Notes under the pieces: generated by a model | Told to the model about the DNA's origin: nothing | Databases searched by the model: none | Seen by the model: only the letters and a program-made list of their open reading frames with translations | Made by a program: the position numbers and the translations under genes | In this document: one piece after another, positions 45,165 to 54,500 of the stretch | Layout of the letters: every line of letters begins with the position of its first letter | How positions within the stretch are numbered: the stretch's first letter is position 1 | Source of the DNA: Sphingomonas sp. | GTDB taxonomy: Bacteria > Pseudomonadota > Alphaproteobacteria > Sphingomonadales > Sphingomonadaceae | Direction: 5' to 3' | NCBI RefSeq assembly: GCF_017744835.1 | Contig: NZ_JAGIAM010000005.1 | Location: 1 to 64,000 of the forward strand | Length of the DNA: 64,000 nucleotides

Positions 45165-45316
45165 TTCACGCGGAGACGCGGAGACGCGGAGATGTCGCGC
45201 TGCGCGGCGGCGTCAGCCGCTCTCGAAATCGTCAGCGGACTGGCGATCGGGCGGATTTGATGGCCGCTGGCGCGGCGACGCGACGACCTCCGCGTCTCCG
45301 CGCCTCCGCGTGAACC
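45165..45316. repeat. MITE-like element B with terminal inverted repeats
   Basis: Begins TTCACGCGGAGACGCGGAGA and ends with CCGCGCCTCCGCGTGAA. It shares its core with element A, but its terminal heptamer is GCGGAGA instead of GCAAAGG. Between the two elements is CACGAAGCCACGAAGCCACGAAG, a third heptamer-type repeat. Confidence 0.8.
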
Positions 45317-45354
45317 AATCATCGCGCCCTCGCGACCTTGGGTGCGGAAGCGCG

Positions 45355-46221
45355 TCACGCCGCCCATCCGTTCTTTTCCATCCAGGCGGCGCAGCTGCCC
45401 TTCGCGAGGTCACGGACGCGGCCGATATAGGCCTGGCGCTCGGCGACCGAGATGACGCCGCGGGCGTTCAAGAGGTTGAAGATGTGGCTCGCCTCGATCG
45501 CCTGCTCATAGGCGGGGATCGGCAGGCCCTTGGCGAGGCAGTTCTCGCATTCGGCCGCGGCCTTGCGGAACTGGTCGAACAGCGTCTCGGTGTCGGCGAC
45601 CTCGAAGTTCCAGGTCGACATCTGGACTTCGTTCTCGTGGAACACGTCGCCATAGGTCACGCCCGCGTCGTTGAACGCGAGATCGTACACGCTGTCCTTG
45701 TTCTGGATGTACATCGCCAGCCGTTCGAGCCCGTAGGTGAGCTCGCCGGCGACGGGCTTGCAGTCGAAGCCGCCCATCTGCTGGAAATAGGTGAACTGGG
45801 TGACTTCCATGCCGTCGCACCAGACTTCCCAGCCGAGACCCCAGGCGCCGAGCGTGGGCGATTCCCAATCGTCCTCGACGAAGCGGATGTCGTGGCGCGT
45901 GAAGTCGATCCCGATCGCGGCGAGGCTGCCCAGGTAGAGCTCCTGCAGATCGGGCGGGCTCGGCTTCAGGATCACCTGATATTGGTAATAATGCTGGAGC
46001 CGGTTGGGGTTCTCGCCATAGCGGCCGTCGGTCGGGCGGCGGCAGGGCTGGACGAAGGCCGCGTTCCACGGATCGGGGCCGAGCGCCTTGAGCGTGGTCG
46101 CCGGGTGGAAGGTGCCCGCGCCCATGCGCATGTCATAGGGCTGCAGGATCACGCAGCCGCGCTCGCTCCAATAGTCGTGGAGCTTGAGGATCATTCGCTG
46201 GAAGCTGAGGGGTTCCGACAT
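45355..46221 (-). CDS. glyQ: Glycine-tRNA ligase alpha subunit
   Basis: The catalytic chain of the alpha2beta2 glycyl-tRNA synthetase; it activates glycine with ATP. The 288-residue protein has the family start ([26 protein letters not shown]), the [25 protein letters not shown] block and the C-terminal [23 protein letters not shown] region. The ATG at 46221 gives the canonical N-terminus; its Shine-Dalgarno is weak. It lies upstream of glyS on the same strand, separated by 442 bases of repeat elements. Confidence 0.97.
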   Translation of the reverse strand: MSEPLSFQRMILKLHDYWSERGCVILQPYDMRMGAGTFHPATTLKALGPDPWNAAFVQPCRRPTDGRYGENPNRLQHYYQYQVILKPSPPDLQELYLGSLAAIGIDFTRHDIRFVEDDWESPTLGAWGLGWEVWCDGMEVTQFTYFQQMGGFDCKPVAGELTYGLERLAMYIQNKDSVYDLAFNDAGVTYGDVFHENEVQMSTWNFEVADTETLFDQFRKAAAECENCLAKGLPIPAYEQAIEASHIFNLLNARGVISVAERQAYIGRVRDLAKGSCAAWMEKNGWAA

Positions 46222-46284
46222 GGCCGGTGCTTTGGCGCGAAGGTGCGGGAGGGTCAATGGCGCGGGTGTGCGGCGCGCCCTGTC

Positions 46285-46371
46285 GTCAGCCCCGCGAAGG
46301 CGGGGGCCCGGAGCAACGGGCGGCGTCGCCTGCGATTCCTGGGTCCCCGCCTTCGCGGGGATGACGAAGGG
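46285..46371. repeat. Double hairpin repeat between glyQ and the TraB-like gene
   Basis: Two hairpins: CCCGCGAAGGCGGGG-type (46290-46305) and TCCCCGCCTTCGCGGGGA (46344-46361), the latter followed by TGACGAAGGGGG. It is the same family as the unit before thrB. It sits between divergent genes. Confidence 0.65.
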
Positions 46372-46461
46372 GGGCGGGGATGACGAAGGGGGTGTGATGA
46401 CCAAAGAAGTGCGGGATGCCCTGCGTTGACAGCGCAGCGCCGCTCGGGTCCAAGGCCGGCG

Positions 46462-47340
46462 ATGTTGCGTCGCTTCCTTCCCCTGCTCGCCCTGTTCGCG
46501 CTCGCCGGATGCGGGCCCAAGCCCGTGGCGAACGACGCCGATCCGGCGCTTTGGGTGGTCAAGGACGCCGACACGACCATCTATCTGTTCGGCACGGTGC
46601 ACATGCTGAAGCCGGGGCTGAGCTGGTTCGACGAAGGCGTGAAGAGCGCGTTCGACGCGAGCGACAGCCTGGTGCTCGAGCTGGTGATGCCGCCCGAGCA
46701 GGAGATGCAGGCGCTGGTTTCCGAGCTGGGGACGACGACGAGCGGCCCCAGCCTGCCCGAGCAGCTGCCGCCCGAGGCGGCGGCGCGCATCCGCGCGGCG
46801 CTGCCGCAATATGGGCTCAGGGCCAATGCGCTCGACCGGGCCGAGCCCTGGCTGGCCGCGACGATGCTGTCGTCGCTGCCGCTGCGCCAGCTCGGCTATG
46901 ACGATGCCGACGGCGCCGAGAAGATACTGAGCGACGCCGCCGCCAGGGCCGGCAAGCCGGTGACGGGGCTGGAGACCGCGCGCGAGCAGCTCGGCTATTT
47001 CGACGCGCTGCCCGCCGATGCGCAGCGCGCGCTGCTGCTCGACACGCTGGGCGACCTGCCCAATGCCGGGGCGACGGTGGACCGCATGGTCGCTTCGTGG
47101 AGCAAGGGCGACGCCGACGGGCTCGCGGCGCTGATGAACGAGGACCTCGACCGATCGCCCGAGCTGGCCGAGCGGCTGCTCGCCGCGCGCAACCGCAAAT
47201 GGGCCGACTGGCTGGTCGAGCGGATGAAGCAGCCGGGGACGGTGTTCGTCGCAGTCGGCGCGGGGCATCTGGCCGGCGGGCGCAGCGTGCAGGCCGAGCT
47301 GGCGAAGCGCGGATTGAAGGTGGAGCGGGTGAACTACTGA
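46462..47340 (+). CDS. TraB/GumN family lipoprotein
   Basis: A 292-residue predicted lipoprotein (lipobox LALAGC at about residue 17) with the TraB/GumN fold. Family hallmarks are the early GTVHMLKPG motif and the C-terminal GAGHLAGG motif that supply the conserved histidines and glycines. Members in Proteobacteria are of unclear biochemical function, often suggested to be metalloprotease-like. The ATG at 46462 follows AAGG at good spacing. It is divergent from glyQ and lies 113 bases upstream of rplY. Confidence 0.85.
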   Translation: MLRRFLPLLALFALAGCGPKPVANDADPALWVVKDADTTIYLFGTVHMLKPGLSWFDEGVKSAFDASDSLVLELVMPPEQEMQALVSELGTTTSGPSLPEQLPPEAAARIRAALPQYGLRANALDRAEPWLAATMLSSLPLRQLGYDDADGAEKILSDAAARAGKPVTGLETAREQLGYFDALPADAQRALLLDTLGDLPNAGATVDRMVASWSKGDADGLAALMNEDLDRSPELAERLLAARNRKWADWLVERMKQPGTVFVAVGAGHLAGGRSVQAELAKRGLKVERVNY

Positions 47341-47453
47341 TCCGGTTGCGCTTCGGCCGCATCTCCGCTAAAGGCGCGCGCTTGTCGCGGCAGGGTCATC
47401 CCTGGAGGCCTGCCCGGCATTGAACTGATAACTTTAGCGCACAGGAACGACAC

Positions 47454-48071
47454 ATGAGCGAGACGCTTACGCTGTCGGCCGAGACGCGCGACCGGGCTGG
47501 CAAGGGAGCCTCCCGGGCGCTTCGTCGTGAAGGCCGCGTCCCCGCCGTCATCTACGGCAACAACCAGGAGCCCAAGAGCATCCACGTCGGCGAACGTGAG
47601 CTGCAGAAGCTTCTCAACACCGGGCACTTCTTCAACTCGGTCGTGATGATCGAGGGCGAGCGTACCCTGCCCAAGGACGTGGCGTTCCACCCGGTCAGCG
47701 ATCGTCCGCTGCACGTCGACTTCCTGCGCATCTCCGAGCACGCGACCGTCACGGTCGAAGTGCCGATCGTCTTCACCGACGAAGAGGAAGCCCCCGGCAT
47801 CAAGCGCGGCGGCGTGCTGAACATCGTCCGCCACGAGCTGGAACTGGTGGTCGACGCGGCCGAGATCCCCGACCAGGTCGAGATTTCGCTCAAGGGCGTC
47901 GAAGTCGGCGATTCGATCCACATCTCCGCGGTCCAGCTGCCGAAGGGCGCGAAGCCCGCGATCACCGATCGCGACTTCACCATCGCGACCGTGGTTGCTC
48001 CGTCGGCGCTCAAGTCGAGCGAAGGCGACACGCAGACCGAAGCCGCCGAGGGCGAGGCCGAGGGCGAATAA
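47454..48071 (+). CDS. rplY: 50S ribosomal protein L25/general stress protein Ctc
   Basis: The 205-residue long form of L25, which binds 5S rRNA. It has the N-terminal L25 domain (about 5-95, [18 protein letters not shown]) and the C-terminal TL5 domain ([21 protein letters not shown]), with an acidic tail rich in Glu. GGAACGACAC precedes the ATG. A strong terminator follows, then pth; rplY-pth is a conserved pair. Confidence 0.96.
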   Translation: MSETLTLSAETRDRAGKGASRALRREGRVPAVIYGNNQEPKSIHVGERELQKLLNTGHFFNSVVMIEGERTLPKDVAFHPVSDRPLHVDFLRISEHATVTVEVPIVFTDEEEAPGIKRGGVLNIVRHELELVVDAAEIPDQVEISLKGVEVGDSIHISAVQLPKGAKPAITDRDFTIATVVAPSALKSSEGDTQTEAAEGEAEGE

Positions 48072-48096
48072 GCCCTTCACCGAACTTCTTGGGTGA

Positions 48097-48135
48097 AAAA
48101 ATCGCCTCCGCATCCTAGGTGCGGGGGCGATTTTC
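48097..48135 (+). terminator. Rho-independent terminator after rplY
   Basis: AAAATCGCCTCCGCA pairs with TGCGGGGGCGATTTT around a short loop and is followed by a T-rich run. It ends 17 bases before the pth start, so pth needs read-through or a promoter of its own. Confidence 0.88.
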
Positions 48136-48151
48136 GTTTCGGGGATTTGAG

Positions 48152-48721
48152 ATGCAGCTCTGGGTCGGCCTGGGCAATCCGGGGCCGCAATATGCGATGC
48201 ACCGCCACAATGTCGGCTTCATGGCGCTCGACGCCATCGCCGAGGTGCACGGGTTTTCGGCGCCGAAGAAGCAGTTCCAGGGCTGGACCCAGGAGGGGCG
48301 GATCGGGAGCGAGAAGCTCGTGCTGCTCAAGCCCGCGACCTTCATGAACGAGAGCGGCCGGGCGGTGCGCGCGGCGATGGACTTCTACAAGCTCACGCCG
48401 GCGGACGTGACCCTGTTCCACGACGAGCTCGACCTGCTGCCGTTCCGCGTGAAGGTGAAGACCGGCGGCGGCACCGCGGGGCACAACGGCCTGCGCTCGG
48501 CCGACAAGCACATCGGCCCGGACTTCCGCCGGGTGCGGATCGGCATCGGCCATCCCGGGCACAAGGACCGGGTGACCGGCTATGTGCTGGGCAATTACGC
48601 CAAGACCGAGATCGAGCCGCTGAGCGACATGCTGGGCGCGATCGCGGCCGAGGCCGAATGGCTGGCCAAGGGCGACGACACGCGCTTCATGAACGACGTG
48701 GCGCTGCGGCTGCAGGACTGA
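48152..48721 (+). CDS. pth: Peptidyl-tRNA hydrolase
   Basis: Releases peptidyl-tRNA that drops off ribosomes. The 189-residue protein starts MQLWVGLGNPGPQYA, with N9 and the catalytic histidine H19 in HRHNVGF, and the conserved FHDELDL and GTAGHNGLRS blocks. A longer frame exists, but the ATG at 48152 gives the family N-terminus. It is convergent with the TbpB-like gene; a bidirectional terminator separates them. Confidence 0.97.
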   Translation: MQLWVGLGNPGPQYAMHRHNVGFMALDAIAEVHGFSAPKKQFQGWTQEGRIGSEKLVLLKPATFMNESGRAVRAAMDFYKLTPADVTLFHDELDLLPFRVKVKTGGGTAGHNGLRSADKHIGPDFRRVRIGIGHPGHKDRVTGYVLGNYAKTEIEPLSDMLGAIAAEAEWLAKGDDTRFMNDVALRLQD

Positions 48722-48727
48722 GGCGCA

Positions 48728-48770
48728 AAAGGAAAAGGGCCCCGGTTCCCGGAGCCCTTTCCTTTCGCTT
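48728..48770. terminator. Bidirectional terminator between convergent genes
   Basis: AAAGGAAAAGGGCCCCGG pairs with CCGGAGCCCTTTCCTTT, and A/T runs flank both sides, so it can end transcription from either direction between pth and the lipoprotein gene. Confidence 0.85.
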
Positions 48771-48788
48771 TGGGCGAGCCGCCCGCGC

Positions 48789-49784
48789 TTACTTCTTGCC
48801 GACGATGTTGCCGACGAGGCGCTGGTTGGCGCCGTTGAACGTGCCCGAACCCTGGAACACCAGGCCGATTTCCTTGGCCTGCGAGCCGTAGAAGCCGCCG
48901 GCGACCGTGCCGTTGAGCGGGCTGCCCTGGAGGAAGCTGCCGTTGAACAGCGTCGACTTGGTCGCCCAGGAGGCCTGGGCCGTGAAGGTGCCGTAAGGCA
49001 CCGGCGCGCCGCCGCCGGTTCCGGGCGTGGTCAGGTTCATGGTGATGTCGACGATGCTGGTCGCGAAGTTGACCGACAGCGTCACCGTGCCCGAGACGCG
49101 CGTCACCGTCGTCGTGGTGCCCGCGACGCTGATCAGGCGGCCGTTGACGGTCGCGGTATAGGCCTGGGTGCCGGTGGTCGGCAGGTCGCCGACCGCGGTG
49201 TTGTAGCCCCACACGCCGGTGGTGAAGCGCTTGGCGCCCGCGGTCGAATCGCCACGCCACCAGTTCATGTAGCTCACATTGGTGAGCTGGAGCGCCGCGG
49301 TGCTGGTCACCTGCGACGGGATGGTGTTGTTGAGGAACTCGAGCTGCGAGAACTTGCCCGCGGTGGTGGCGTCGTCGGTGCGGAACACGAACTCGTTCAC
49401 CGCCGGCGCGGGCTGGACCGTGACGTTGGTGGTGGTGAAGCGCGATTCCTCGCCCGCCTCGTTGATCACATAGGTTCCGGTGGCGATCGCATTGCTGGTC
49501 GCGAGGCTGACGCGCGACGAGAGCGTCTCGGTGGCGCCTGCGCCGAGCGAGACTGCGCCCGCGGCCGGATCGCCGGTGTAGCTGACCGAGGCGTTGATCG
49601 TGTTGAACGAGGCCGCCGCAGCGAGCGGGAAGGCCGTGTAGGTCGGCGATGCGGTGGGCGTCGGCGACGGGCTCGACGTGGGCGACGGGCTCGGCGTCGG
49701 CGTGGGATCGTCATCACCGCCGCTGCAGCTTGCCAGCGCCAGCGTTGCCGCAGCCGCGCTCATGAACATGTGACGGCGAATCAT
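48789..49784 (-). CDS. TbpB-like surface lipoprotein
   Basis: A 331-residue predicted lipoprotein (lipobox LALASC after a signal peptide) with a long Pro/Thr/Ser linker (TPTPSPSPTSS) behind the cysteine, then a beta-rich body. Near the C-terminus is LNGTVAGGFYGSQAKEIGLVFQGSG, which matches the handle/barrel repeat of transferrin-binding protein B-like lipoproteins (general form GxFYGPxAxEVGGxF). The ATG at 49784 follows AGGGGA. No Slam-type exporter or TonB receptor is adjacent, so the ligand and surface exposure remain open. The family call is from motif recognition. Confidence 0.7.
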   Translation of the reverse strand: MIRRHMFMSAAAATLALASCSGGDDDPTPTPSPSPTSSPSPTPTASPTYTAFPLAAAASFNTINASVSYTGDPAAGAVSLGAGATETLSSRVSLATSNAIATGTYVINEAGEESRFTTTNVTVQPAPAVNEFVFRTDDATTAGKFSQLEFLNNTIPSQVTSTAALQLTNVSYMNWWRGDSTAGAKRFTTGVWGYNTAVGDLPTTGTQAYTATVNGRLISVAGTTTTVTRVSGTVTLSVNFATSIVDITMNLTTPGTGGGAPVPYGTFTAQASWATKSTLFNGSFLQGSPLNGTVAGGFYGSQAKEIGLVFQGSGTFNGANQRLVGNIVGKK

Positions 49785-49869
49785 TCCCCTACTCCCTCGT
49801 AATCTTACGGATACCGCGAAAAGGCTTGGCGCCCCTGTACCCCAGATGAACGGGGGCGCGTCAACATCA

Positions 49870-50949
49870 TTAGGCACGCATTGCATATGCCCGCGTCTCA
49901 TAGGGCGGTTCGAGCGATTCGACCCAGGCGCCATGCGCATGAGTGAGCGCGAACAGCTCCATCGGCGTGTCGCCGGGCCAGCCCTGCACGGGCACTTCGT
50001 GACGGTGCAAGTCGCGATTGGGCTCCATCATCACCCAGCCGAGCGGGCGCTCAGGCGCGGCGCGGGCACCGGCGGCGCGCATCGCGTCGGTGATGCGCTG
50101 CTGGGTGGCGCGGGGGAGATATTGCCAGACGACCGAGTGCATGAGCACGCGAGTGACGCCCTCCTGCTGCGGCTCGGCGAGGCGCGCCTCGACCCAGTCG
50201 GCGGCGTCGCCCTGGACCAGGTCGACGCCGTGCGCGCGGACCATTGCGATCGTCTGCTCGAGCCGGGCCTGGCGCTCGACATTCTCGACCCAGCAATAGG
50301 CCTGAAGCCGCTCGGCATCGCGCGGGCCCGACAAGTCGAGCGGCTGGATGTCGACGCCGCGCGTGGAGACGATCTTGACCGGCGCGTCGGGCGGCGGCGG
50401 GCCGCGCCATTCGGGGCTGATCGTGACCGGCGAATCGGCAGGGCCGGTGCGCACGCCGCCGAGATCGAAGCGATAACGACCGATCAGCAGGTTGAGCCCG
50501 GCGCTCGAGCCGATCTCGAGCAGCTCGAAGCGCGGGCCATAGCGTTCGGCCAAGTGGAGGATGCCGGTCATCAGCCCGGCCGAACGCCCCGCCTCGTTGG
50601 TCTGGGGCGGGCCATCGAGCCAGGGGAGCAGCTCGGTGTCATGCGCGGCCAGAACGTGCTGGAGGATCGCGCCCACCTTGGCGGGATCGGTCTCGGCGCC
50701 CGTGAACACCGGGGCCAGCTCGGGCACGCCGCGGCGGTGGAGTGCGTGGAGACCGCCGATCAGCCGCAGCACCAGTGCATCGGCCACGGGCTCGCCTGGC
50801 CAGTCGAGCACGCGCCGCCCGGTTTCGCTGTCGCGGGTGAGCGCATCCGCCAGCACCGTCGATATCCGCGCGGTGATCGGCGCCGCCATCGCCGTGCAAT
50901 AGCCGGCCTGGATGCGGAAGCCCTCGCGGTTCGCTGCCTCGTCTGCCAT
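49870..50949 (-). CDS. DUF2332 family protein
   Basis: A 359-residue cytoplasmic protein that fits the DUF2332 family (FRIQAGYCTAMAAPITARI near the start, FELLEIGSSAGLNLLIGRYRFDLGG in the middle, LMHSVVWQYLP later). The EIGSSAGLNL segment resembles a methyltransferase glycine loop, and the family is sometimes predicted to be SAM-binding, but function is unproven. The ATG at 50949 has GGAGGG/AGGGGA upstream. It is divergent from hisG with only 64 bases between the starts. Confidence 0.8.
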   Translation of the reverse strand: MADEAANREGFRIQAGYCTAMAAPITARISTVLADALTRDSETGRRVLDWPGEPVADALVLRLIGGLHALHRRGVPELAPVFTGAETDPAKVGAILQHVLAAHDTELLPWLDGPPQTNEAGRSAGLMTGILHLAERYGPRFELLEIGSSAGLNLLIGRYRFDLGGVRTGPADSPVTISPEWRGPPPPDAPVKIVSTRGVDIQPLDLSGPRDAERLQAYCWVENVERQARLEQTIAMVRAHGVDLVQGDAADWVEARLAEPQQEGVTRVLMHSVVWQYLPRATQQRITDAMRAAGARAAPERPLGWVMMEPNRDLHRHEVPVQGWPGDTPMELFALTHAHGAWVESLEPPYETRAYAMRA

Positions 50950-51013
50950 TCCCCTGCCCTCCGCTCCCGCTGTTGCGCCCGAGGCACCCCGCAAGTAAAG
51001 CCCCCGCCATCCC

Positions 51014-51676
51014 ATGCAGGAACCGCTCATCCTTGCCGTGCCGAAGGGCCGAATCCTCGACGAGGCGCTGCCGCTGCTCGCGGCGGTCGGCATCGTGCCC
51101 GAGCCGGCCTTTTCGGACGAGGGCAGCCGCGCGCTGCGCTTCAAGACCAACAGCCCCGCGATCGACCTGATCCGCGTGCGCGCGTTCGACGTCGCGACCT
51201 TCGTCGCGCATGGCGCCGCGCAGCTGGGTATCGTCGGATCGGACGTGCTCGCCGAATTCGCCTATTCGGAACTCTATGCGCCGGTGGACCTGGGCATCGG
51301 CAAGTGCCGAGTCTCGGTCGCCGAGCCGGTCGACCTGGCTGCCAAGGACGATCCGCGCGGCTGGAGCCACGTCCGCATCGCGACCAAATATCCGCACATC
51401 ACGCGTGCGCACTTCGAGGCCCGCGGCGTGCAGGCCGAGTGCGTCAAGCTCAACGGCGCGATGGAGCTGGCGCCGGTGCTGGGGCTGGCGCCGCGGATCG
51501 TGGACCTCGTCTCCTCCGGCCGCACGCTCAAGGAGAACGGGCTGGTCGAAGTCGAAGTGATCGCAGAGGTCACCAGCCGGCTGGTCGTCAACCGCGCCGC
51601 GTTCAAGACGCGCGCCAGCGAAGTGGTGCCGCTGGTGGACGGGTTCCGGCGAGCCGTGGAGAGGAAGGCGGCGTGA
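51014..51676 (+). CDS. hisG: ATP phosphoribosyltransferase, short form
   Basis: Catalyses the first step of histidine synthesis, joining ATP and PRPP. At 220 residues it is the short HisG form, which lacks the C-terminal regulatory domain and normally needs HisZ as an accessory subunit; hisZ is not in the window. The start [19 protein letters not shown] and the C-terminal [20 protein letters not shown] block are canonical. The stop overlaps the hisD start (GTGA), so the two are translationally coupled. Confidence 0.96.
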   Translation: MQEPLILAVPKGRILDEALPLLAAVGIVPEPAFSDEGSRALRFKTNSPAIDLIRVRAFDVATFVAHGAAQLGIVGSDVLAEFAYSELYAPVDLGIGKCRVSVAEPVDLAAKDDPRGWSHVRIATKYPHITRAHFEARGVQAECVKLNGAMELAPVLGLAPRIVDLVSSGRTLKENGLVEVEVIAEVTSRLVVNRAAFKTRASEVVPLVDGFRRAVERKAA

Positions 51677-52965
51677 TCCGGCTCGACTTCTCCGCCGCCG
51701 GCTTCGCCGACGCCTTCACGGCGCTGGTCAATGCGCGGCGCGAGGCCGATGCCGATGTGGCGCGCGACGTCGCCGCGATCGTGGCGCGGGTGCGCGACGA
51801 AGGCGATGCGGCACTGCGCGACCTCACCCAGCGCTTCGACCGTTTCGACCTCGACGCGAGCGGCTGGACGCTCGATCGCGCCGATTGCCTCGCGGCCTAT
51901 GAGGGGCTCAAGCCCGAGCTGCGCGAAGCGCTCGAGCTCGCCGCCGAGCGGATCGCCACCTATCACGCCAAGCAGAAGCCCGAGGATCGCGACGAGATCG
52001 ACGCGCAGGGCATCCGGCTCGGCGCGCGGTGGCGCGCAGTGGATGCGGCGGGCGTCTATGTGCCCGGCGGCCGTGCGGCCTATCCCTCTTCGGTGCTGAT
52101 GAACGCGATCCCGGCCAAGGCCGCGGGCGTGCGCCGGCTGGTGATGGTGACGCCGACGCCGAACGGCGAAGTCAATCCGCTGGTGCTCGCCGCGGCGCAT
52201 GTCGCCGGCGTGGACGAGCTGTGGCGCGTCGGCGGAGCACAGGCGATCGCGGCGCTCGCCTATGGCACCGACAGGATCGCAGCCGTCGACGTCATCACCG
52301 GCCCCGGCAATGCCTGGGTCGCCGAGGCCAAGCGCCAGCTCTATGGCGTGGTCGGCATCGACATGGTGGCGGGGCCCAGCGAGATCGTGGTCGTCGCCGA
52401 CGGCAAGAACGACCCCGAATGGATCGCCGCCGACCTGCTGAGCCAGGCCGAGCACGACCCGACCAGCCAATCGATCCTGTTCACCGACGACGCCAGGTTC
52501 GCCGATCGCGTGGCGCTGGCCGTCGACTCACAGATCGAGCAGCTCGCGACGCGCGACACGGCGCGGGCGAGCTGGGACGCCAATGGCGCGATCGTGCTCG
52601 TGCCCAGCCTGACCGACGCGATCGCGCTGGTCGACCGGCTGGCGCCCGAACATCTCGAGCTTGCCTGCGACGAGGCCGAGGCGCTGTTCGAACTGGTGCG
52701 CCACGCCGGATCGGTGTTCATCGGCCGCCACACGCCCGAAGCGGTGGGTGACTATGTCGCGGGGCCGAACCACGTCCTCCCCACCGGGCGGCGCGCGCGC
52801 TTCGCCTCGGGGCTTTCGGTGCTCGACTTCATGAAGCGCACCAGCTTCCTTGCGCTCGACGAGGCCGGGCTGGCGGCGATCGGCCCAGCGGCGGTGGCGC
52901 TGGCCGATGCCGAGGGCCTGCCGGCGCACGCACGCTCGGTCGCGATCCGGCTGGGACAGGGCTGA
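51673..52965 (+). CDS. hisD: Histidinol dehydrogenase
   Basis: Oxidises L-histidinol to histidine with two NAD. The 430-residue enzyme has [22 protein letters not shown], the VITGPGN block, the zinc ligands in LLSQAEHDP and the catalytic histidine near APEHLELA. The start is a GTG at 51673 overlapping the hisG stop by four bases with GGAGAGGAAGG upstream. The stop shares one base with the next ATG. Confidence 0.96.
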   Translation: MIRLDFSAAGFADAFTALVNARREADADVARDVAAIVARVRDEGDAALRDLTQRFDRFDLDASGWTLDRADCLAAYEGLKPELREALELAAERIATYHAKQKPEDRDEIDAQGIRLGARWRAVDAAGVYVPGGRAAYPSSVLMNAIPAKAAGVRRLVMVTPTPNGEVNPLVLAAAHVAGVDELWRVGGAQAIAALAYGTDRIAAVDVITGPGNAWVAEAKRQLYGVVGIDMVAGPSEIVVVADGKNDPEWIAADLLSQAEHDPTSQSILFTDDARFADRVALAVDSQIEQLATRDTARASWDANGAIVLVPSLTDAIALVDRLAPEHLELACDEAEALFELVRHAGSVFIGRHTPEAVGDYVAGPNHVLPTGRRARFASGLSVLDFMKRTSFLALDEAGLAAIGPAAVALADAEGLPAHARSVAIRLGQG

Positions 52966-53354
52966 TGCGGGCGCCCGACCTGATCGAGGACGGGTGGTGC
53001 CTGGAAAGCGCAGTCGAATATCATGCGCTCAACCCCGAGACCTTCGAGATTCCGGACGAAGGCACCCGCCGCACGCTGCGCGCGGGCGATTTCGCCAAGC
53101 TGATCTTCGCGATCGCCGTCGAGGACGACGAGGAGCCGATCTACGAACGGATGTGGGTGGTCGTGCGCGAAGTCGCCGGCGACACTTATTTCGGGCTGCT
53201 CGACAACGCGCCCGACATCGACGAAAACGACGAATTCTGGATCGGGACCGAGCTTCCCTTCACCCAGGAGCATGTCATCGACGTCCAGGCCGGCAATGAA
53301 GAGAGCCGCGACTATGCCGCGCGGACGCCGCTGCGGAGCTGGCCGCGCGACTGA
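52965..53354 (+). CDS. Small conserved protein of unknown function after hisD
   Basis: A 129-residue acidic cytoplasmic protein. The middle part, with YERMWVVVREVAGDTYFGLLDN and then a hydrophobic strand ending FTQEHVIDV, has the look of a small beta-barrel like the DUF2314/DUF2185 group, but I cannot assign it firmly. It starts on an ATG that shares a base with the hisD stop (TGATG), so it is part of the his operon transcript. Confidence 0.7.
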   Translation: MRAPDLIEDGWCLESAVEYHALNPETFEIPDEGTRRTLRAGDFAKLIFAIAVEDDEEPIYERMWVVVREVAGDTYFGLLDNAPDIDENDEFWIGTELPFTQEHVIDVQAGNEESRDYAARTPLRSWPRD

Positions 53355-53398
53355 GTCCCGGGATTGCCGCGCGCACGGCGGCGAGCCAGGATGGCACC

Positions 53399-53785
53399 AT
53401 GGACGATCCCGACGCCTTTGCCGCTGAATGGTGCGCCGCCTGGAACGCGCACGACCTCGACGCGGTGCTCGCGCATTTCCACGAGGACGCGGTCTTCACC
53501 TCGCCGGTGGCGGCGAAGCTGCTGCCCGAGACCGGCGGGCGAATCACCGGCAAGGCGGCGCTCAGGGCCTATTGGGAGGAAGGGCTGCGGCGCATCCCCG
53601 ACCTCCATTTCACGGTCGAGCGCGTGTTCGCCGGCGTGGACGCAGTGGTGATCCAGTATCGCAACCAGCGCGGCGTCCCGGTGAGCGAAGTGCTGGTATT
53701 CGACGGCGACCGCGTCCGTTCGGGCCACGGGACCTATCCACTGGACCTCGACAACCCTGCCGGAGCGGGTGCGCCGGGCCGCTGA
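53399..53785 (+). CDS. SnoaL/NTF2-like protein
   Basis: A 128-residue single-domain protein with the SnoaL-like pattern: AEWCAAWNAHDLDAVLAHFHEDAVFTSP at the N-terminus, GRITGKAALRAYWEEGLRRIPDL in the middle and VFDGDRV near the end. The fold is a cone-shaped pocket used by many small isomerases, hydrolases and binding proteins. No function can be assigned. It sits between the his genes and nusB on the same strand. Confidence 0.85.
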   Translation: MDDPDAFAAEWCAAWNAHDLDAVLAHFHEDAVFTSPVAAKLLPETGGRITGKAALRAYWEEGLRRIPDLHFTVERVFAGVDAVVIQYRNQRGVPVSEVLVFDGDRVRSGHGTYPLDLDNPAGAGAPGR

Positions 53786-53831
53786 TCGCAGCCTTTGCCT
53801 TTGGCGGCGCACGCGCCTATCTGCCGCCGCT

Positions 53832-54293
53832 ATGCCAAGTCCCAAAGCAAAGACCCGTTCCAAGGCGCGCGCCGCTGCGCGCCTCGCCGCCGTCCAGGCG
53901 CTCTACCAGCGCGAGATGGAAGGCACGCCCGTGCCTGCGCTGCTCCACGAATTCCACCAGCACCGGCTCGGCGCGGTGATCGAGGAAGTCGAATATGCCG
54001 AAGCCGACGTGCTCTTCTTCGACGATGTCGTGAAGGGCGTCGACGCGCGCAAGGACGAGATCGACGCGCTGATCGCGGCCAAGCTCTCGGCCGACTGGTC
54101 GCTCGAGCGGCTCGACAAGCCGATGCGCCAGATCCTGCGCGCAGGCACCTACGAGCTGCTCGCGCGGAACGACGTGCCGGTGGGCGCAGTGATCAGCGAG
54201 TATCTCGACGTGACCGACGCTTTCTACGACCGGCGCGAGAAGGGCTTCGTCAACGGCATCCTGGATGCGGTGGCGAAGGAAGTGCGGGGTTAA
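53832..54293 (+). CDS. nusB: Transcription antitermination factor NusB
   Basis: A 153-residue all-helical RNA-binding protein that joins the rRNA antitermination complex. The RSKARAAARLAAVQALYQ start is the family arginine-rich RNA-binding helix, and the C-terminal RAGTYELLARNDVPVGAVISEYLDVTDAF block is diagnostic. The Shine-Dalgarno is weak. It is followed by a palindromic repeat and then thiL; nusB-thiL is a common pairing. Confidence 0.95.
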   Translation: MPSPKAKTRSKARAAARLAAVQALYQREMEGTPVPALLHEFHQHRLGAVIEEVEYAEADVLFFDDVVKGVDARKDEIDALIAAKLSADWSLERLDKPMRQILRAGTYELLARNDVPVGAVISEYLDVTDAFYDRREKGFVNGILDAVAKEVRG

Positions 54294-54294
54294 C

Positions 54295-54486
54295 TCCCCT
54301 CTCCCGCCGGCGGGAGAGGGTTGCGCAGACTTAGCTTTTGCGCAGCAAAAGGTTAGTCGGAGCTGGGTGAGGGTGGTGCGAAGCGAAGCTTCGCGCGCTT
54401 GCTGCGCAAGCGCCCACCCCTCATCCAACTACGCCTGGGCAGCAAGCTGCCAAGGCTCCGTATCCTTCTCCCCTCAAGGGGAAGGT
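54295..54486. repeat. Palindromic repeat between nusB and thiL
   Basis: CTCTCCCGCCGGCGGGAGAGG opens the element and TTCTCCCCTCAAGGGGAAGG closes it; inside are GCTTTTGCGCAGCAAAAGG, GCGAAGCTTCGCG and TTGCTGCGCAAGC-type palindromes and complementary GGGTGAGGGTGG/CCACCCCTCATCC stretches. The purine-rich right edge runs into the thiL ribosome binding site. Confidence 0.75.
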
Positions 54487-54500
54487 TTTGGGGGTGCGCC

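Larger units (their letters stand above)
44913..45354. other. Intergenic region glyQ-glyS with paired MITE-like repeats
   Basis: No convincing coding frame. The space is almost filled by two related elements of about 159 and 152 bases (44961-45119 and 45165-45316) and a stretch of short tandem heptamer-like copies between and before them. Given its place between glyQ and glyS, any effect would be on the glyQ-glyS transcript. Confidence 0.7.

Noticed and set aside
44930..45320. Short heptamer repeats as a possible CRISPR
   Set aside because: The repeats are 7-base tandem copies inside inverted ends of larger elements, without unique spacers.
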